Assembly: GCF_013778455.1 (NCBI RefSeq) | Contig: NZ_JACEHE010000039.1 | Location: 1-61,926, forward strand | DNA length: 61,926 nt | Direction of reading: 5' to 3' | From: Streptomyces himalayensis subsp. himalayensis | GTDB taxonomy: Bacteria; Actinomycetota; Actinomycetes; Streptomycetales; Streptomycetaceae | In this document: one piece after another, positions 60,083 through 61,926 of the stretch | How positions within the stretch are numbered: position 1 is the stretch's first letter | How the letters are laid out: the number at the start of each line of letters is the position of its first letter | Program-made: the position numbers and the translations under genes | The notes under the pieces: generated by a model | Databases searched by the model: none | The model's input: the letters and a program-made list of their open reading frames with translations, nothing else | Told to the model about the DNA's origin: nothing

Positions 60083-60117
60083 GGCACCTGCCCCGCGAGC
60101 GCTGCGGGGCGGGTGCC
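60083..60117 (-). terminator. Hairpin terminator of the cold-shock gene
   Basis: GGCACCTGCCCCGC (60083-60096) pairs with GCGGGGCGGGTGCC (60104-60117) across a 7-base loop, with one T-G wobble. It starts 15 bases past the cold-shock stop codon. Confidence 0.75.
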
Positions 60118-60131
60118 GTGCGGGTGCAAGG

Positions 60132-60335
60132 TCAGGCGGGGGTGATGTTCTCCGCCTGGGGGCCCTTCTGGCCCTGGGTGACGTCGAAGTTCACCTTCTG
60201 GCCTTCCTGGAGCTCACGGAAGCCGGAGCTGGCGATGTTGGAGTAGTGGGCGAAGACGTCGGGGCCTCCGCCGTCCTGCTCGATGAAGCCGAAGCCCTTT
60301 TCCGAGTTGAACCACTTGACGGTTCCGCTGGCCAT
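60132..60335 (-). CDS. cspA: Cold-shock-domain RNA-binding protein
   Basis: CspA-family protein of 67 residues, the standard length. SGTVKWFNSEKGFGFIEQD holds RNP1 (KGFGFIEQ) and VFAHYSNI holds RNP2, with the surface aromatics expected for single-stranded nucleic acid binding. ATG at 60335 has TTGGAGGAC upstream; a longer in-frame start adds four unconserved residues. A hairpin terminator follows. Acts as an RNA chaperone in the cytoplasm. Symbol by family; the genus has several paralogues. Confidence 0.92.
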   Translation of the reverse strand: MASGTVKWFNSEKGFGFIEQDGGGPDVFAHYSNIASSGFRELQEGQKVNFDVTQGQKGPQAENITPA

Positions 60336-60854
60336 TTTGTCCTCCAAGGGGACTCGAAGTCGGTTCCCGCACCGTGCAGGAACCGGAGGTGATCGCCCTG
60401 GTCCTCAGAGACTCTGAACAGCAGAATCGCCGGTGTACACGCTCACGGGCGACCGGTACTTCGGAACCATGACAGCTGGCTCTGGCGCTACACCGGCAGT
60501 TCCACCCTCACGACGGAACGCTGATGACAAGGGCTGAATTCTTCCGTTCAGCGGCGTGACGTGGCGGCCATCGCGGTGGACGCGGCAGCGGTGGGGATGC
60601 CGTGGTCGGTGACGAGCTGGCGCTGCGTTCGGCGAGCCGGTTCGTGTTCCCGCCCAAGTTCATGAGTTCGTCAACGGTCTGTGCGGGGCAGCCAGGCAGC
60701 TCGCCGTCGGGGGAAACGGCGCGACGGCCGACTTCTCCCTCAACCGGTGTGTGCCGTGATCGATGCTGGCCAGCCGTACGCAAGCCCTCTCTTCACGACG
60801 GCCGCCGCCTACTTGACCAGGCACAAGGCCGCCGAAGGACGTTCTCTCTGCGCA
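60336..60854. other. Spacer between cspA and a kinase gene, no gene recognised
   Basis: Holds the cspA promoter (minus strand). A plus-strand frame near 60660-60765 reads FVNGLCGAARQLAVGGNG before a stop and may be a remnant of something, but I do not recognise it. Confidence 0.35.
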
Positions 60855-61598
60855 TCACTTGACGGCGTCCTCAAACACTTTGCGGTGCTCAGCAGTGTGT
60901 TCGTGCTCACGCCAGGACCAGGCGATGCGATCCGAAATTTGCTGGGCAGTGGCTTCGACGGCCTTGGAGCCGGCCTGCACCTCTGCCCAGAAACGGGCGT
61001 TTCGGGCCTGCCGTTCCAGCATTGCGTCGACGAGCACAGCACGCTCAGGGCAAGTCAGGCCATAGGCGTCGACCAGCACCCGCACCTGAGTGGCCTGAAC
61101 ATCCACAGGAGGAGCCCCTGCCTTCGAGGACACACACCAGAGCCAGGTCATATAGCCGACGTCCTCCAGCGGGCTGCCCGGCGCAGCCATGTCGAAATCG
61201 ATGAAGGCGACCGGCATGTCGTCCTGAAAGACGGCGTTGTTCGGCCCCAGGTCGTTGTGGCACACGACCTGATGCTGACCAGCAAGATCGCTGCCTCGTG
61301 TGGCATTGTGCATGGCGCGAGCCAGGGCGCCGGCCGCAGCAACCTGCGCGTCGGTCCATGGCCGGAACTTGGGTGGAACCCAGCCCGGCACATAGCTGAA
61401 GGTGTCCCGGCCTGTCTGATCCCGGCCGAGATATCGCGGGGCCCCCGTGAATCCTCGGCTCTCCAACAGATCAAGCAGGGAGGCGACGAACGGCGAGGCA
61501 GCCGAGGCCGGTCTCCGGACCGTGTCACCGATACGGACGACGCCGCGGGTGATGCGGCCTCCCCGCATGGGGACGACTTCGTCAACAATCTCGGACAT
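60855..61598 (-). CDS. Aminoglycoside-phosphotransferase-family kinase
   Basis: Phosphotransferase of 247 residues. The catalytic loop is complete: VVCHNDLGPNNAVF (H114, D116, N121) and metal-binding FIDFDMAAPG (D134, D136). These are the usual Brenner and DFD motifs. ATG at 61598 has AAAGGAA upstream. It could act on an antibiotic or on a small metabolite such as choline; the sequence does not decide. A second copy of this type begins at the window edge. Confidence 0.85.
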   Translation of the reverse strand: MSEIVDEVVPMRGGRITRGVVRIGDTVRRPASAASPFVASLLDLLESRGFTGAPRYLGRDQTGRDTFSYVPGWVPPKFRPWTDAQVAAAGALARAMHNATRGSDLAGQHQVVCHNDLGPNNAVFQDDMPVAFIDFDMAAPGSPLEDVGYMTWLWCVSSKAGAPPVDVQATQVRVLVDAYGLTCPERAVLVDAMLERQARNARFWAEVQAGSKAVEATAQQISDRIAWSWREHEHTAEHRKVFEDAVK

Positions 61599-61804
61599 GC
61601 CACTGGTTCCTTTCCACCGCCGCTGTCCATAAAGGCGGGGGACACACCGGCCGCTGCGCCGGCAGGTCGCCCACGCGAGATAGGGACTCGCGACGCGAAG
61701 CGTTTGCTCCAGCTGTGTCAGGCGGCTGTTGAGGAGTGATGTTCCCTGGGACTTCGCCAGCGGCAGTGCATCCCAAGCCCAGCGCTTGACTCGTGGTCGG
61801 CCCT

Positions 61805-61820
61805 ATGTCTCATGAGACAT
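61805..61820. promoter_or_regulatory. 16-bp perfect palindrome between two kinase copies
   Basis: ATGTCTCATGAGACAT is perfectly symmetric. It lies between the intact kinase gene and the truncated copy, 15 bases past the copy's stop, and may be an operator or an element end. Confidence 0.45.
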
Positions 61821-61834
61821 GTTGAGCGCGAAGA

Positions 61835-61926
61835 TCAGGTCCACGCCATGTAGCCGAGGTCCTCAAGCGGGTCGCCCGGGGCGGCGGTGTCGAAGTCAAT
61901 GAAGGCGACAGGTACATCGCTAGAGA
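61835..61926 (-). pseudogene. Truncated second phosphotransferase copy (runs off the window)
   Basis: The minus-strand frame reads VAFIDFDTAAPGDPLEDLGY then MAWT and stops at 61835-61837. It matches the corresponding part of the intact neighbour (VAFIDFDMAAPGSPLEDVGY), but the enzyme would need about 90 more residues after this. The 5' part lies beyond the window. This is a 3'-truncated paralogue. Confidence 0.7.

Noticed and set aside
1..61926. tRNA or rRNA genes, CRISPR arrays, riboswitches
   Set aside because: I looked for cloverleaf ends, conserved rRNA segments, regular spaced repeats and known riboswitch cores and saw none that I could support.

Overview
This is high-GC, Streptomyces-type actinobacterial DNA. 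It has codon usage with GC-rich third positions, GTG/TTG starts, ATGA stop/start overlaps, apparently leaderless starts a few bases after a -10 hexamer, a PAS-GAF-SpoIIE-HATPase phosphatase, a BldG-like STAS protein, and a sugar ABC importer without its own ATPase. No rRNA, tRNA, CRISPR array or intact transposon was seen. The mixture of catabolic operons, oxidoreductases, duplicated resistance-like kinases and many decayed genes suggests an accessory or chromosome-arm region.

Layout. 0.2-8 kb: a carbohydrate regulon (GH32 fructosidase; LacI repressor; binding protein, two permeases, GH13 glucosidase), with an operator over the predicted start site and two strong hairpins between operon genes. 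8-15.4 kb: a nucleotidyltransferase, a GNAT acetyltransferase, an opine/peptide-type importer (binding protein, fused permease) followed by an MFS exporter but no ATPase, and an APH-like kinase. 15.6-19.5 kb: a PhyH gene stub, then a PaoABC-type molybdenum aldehyde oxidoreductase. 19.5-24.4 kb: a YciO/Sua5 protein, a zinc-ribbon protein, a MarR regulator facing a 5'-truncated GTP cyclohydrolase II, and the large SpoIIE phosphatase. 24.5-27.2 kb: a FluG-like amidohydrolase and a glutamine-synthetase-like ligase in one operon.

27.7-32.5 kb holds the most coherent signalling and redox unit. A haem/flavin membrane reductase, an anchored FMN-binding protein with a flavinylation motif and the ApbE flavinyltransferase form one operon, divergent from a two-component system. 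A 14-bp tandem array lies at the 3' end of the kinase. 32.6-49 kb: LysR/EamA, a dead Ldh_2 locus, an esterase, maleylacetate reductase, a PCD-VOC fusion, two MFS transporters (one with a minisatellite-encoded N terminus), a STAS protein, a maltokinase-cap protein, LysE, small membrane and secreted proteins, a LuxR stub, a methyltransferase and a DUF2207 protein.

49-53.3 kb is a gene graveyard: winged-helix, hydrolase and frameshifted remnants around an LLM oxidoreductase, plus a decayed tyrosine-recombinase module. 53.5-59.3 kb is a redox cassette of six minus-strand genes divergent from an XRE/MltR-type regulator. The end carries an HATPase remnant, a cold-shock gene with a clear terminator, an aminoglycoside-phosphotransferase homologue and the stump of a second copy cut by the window edge.
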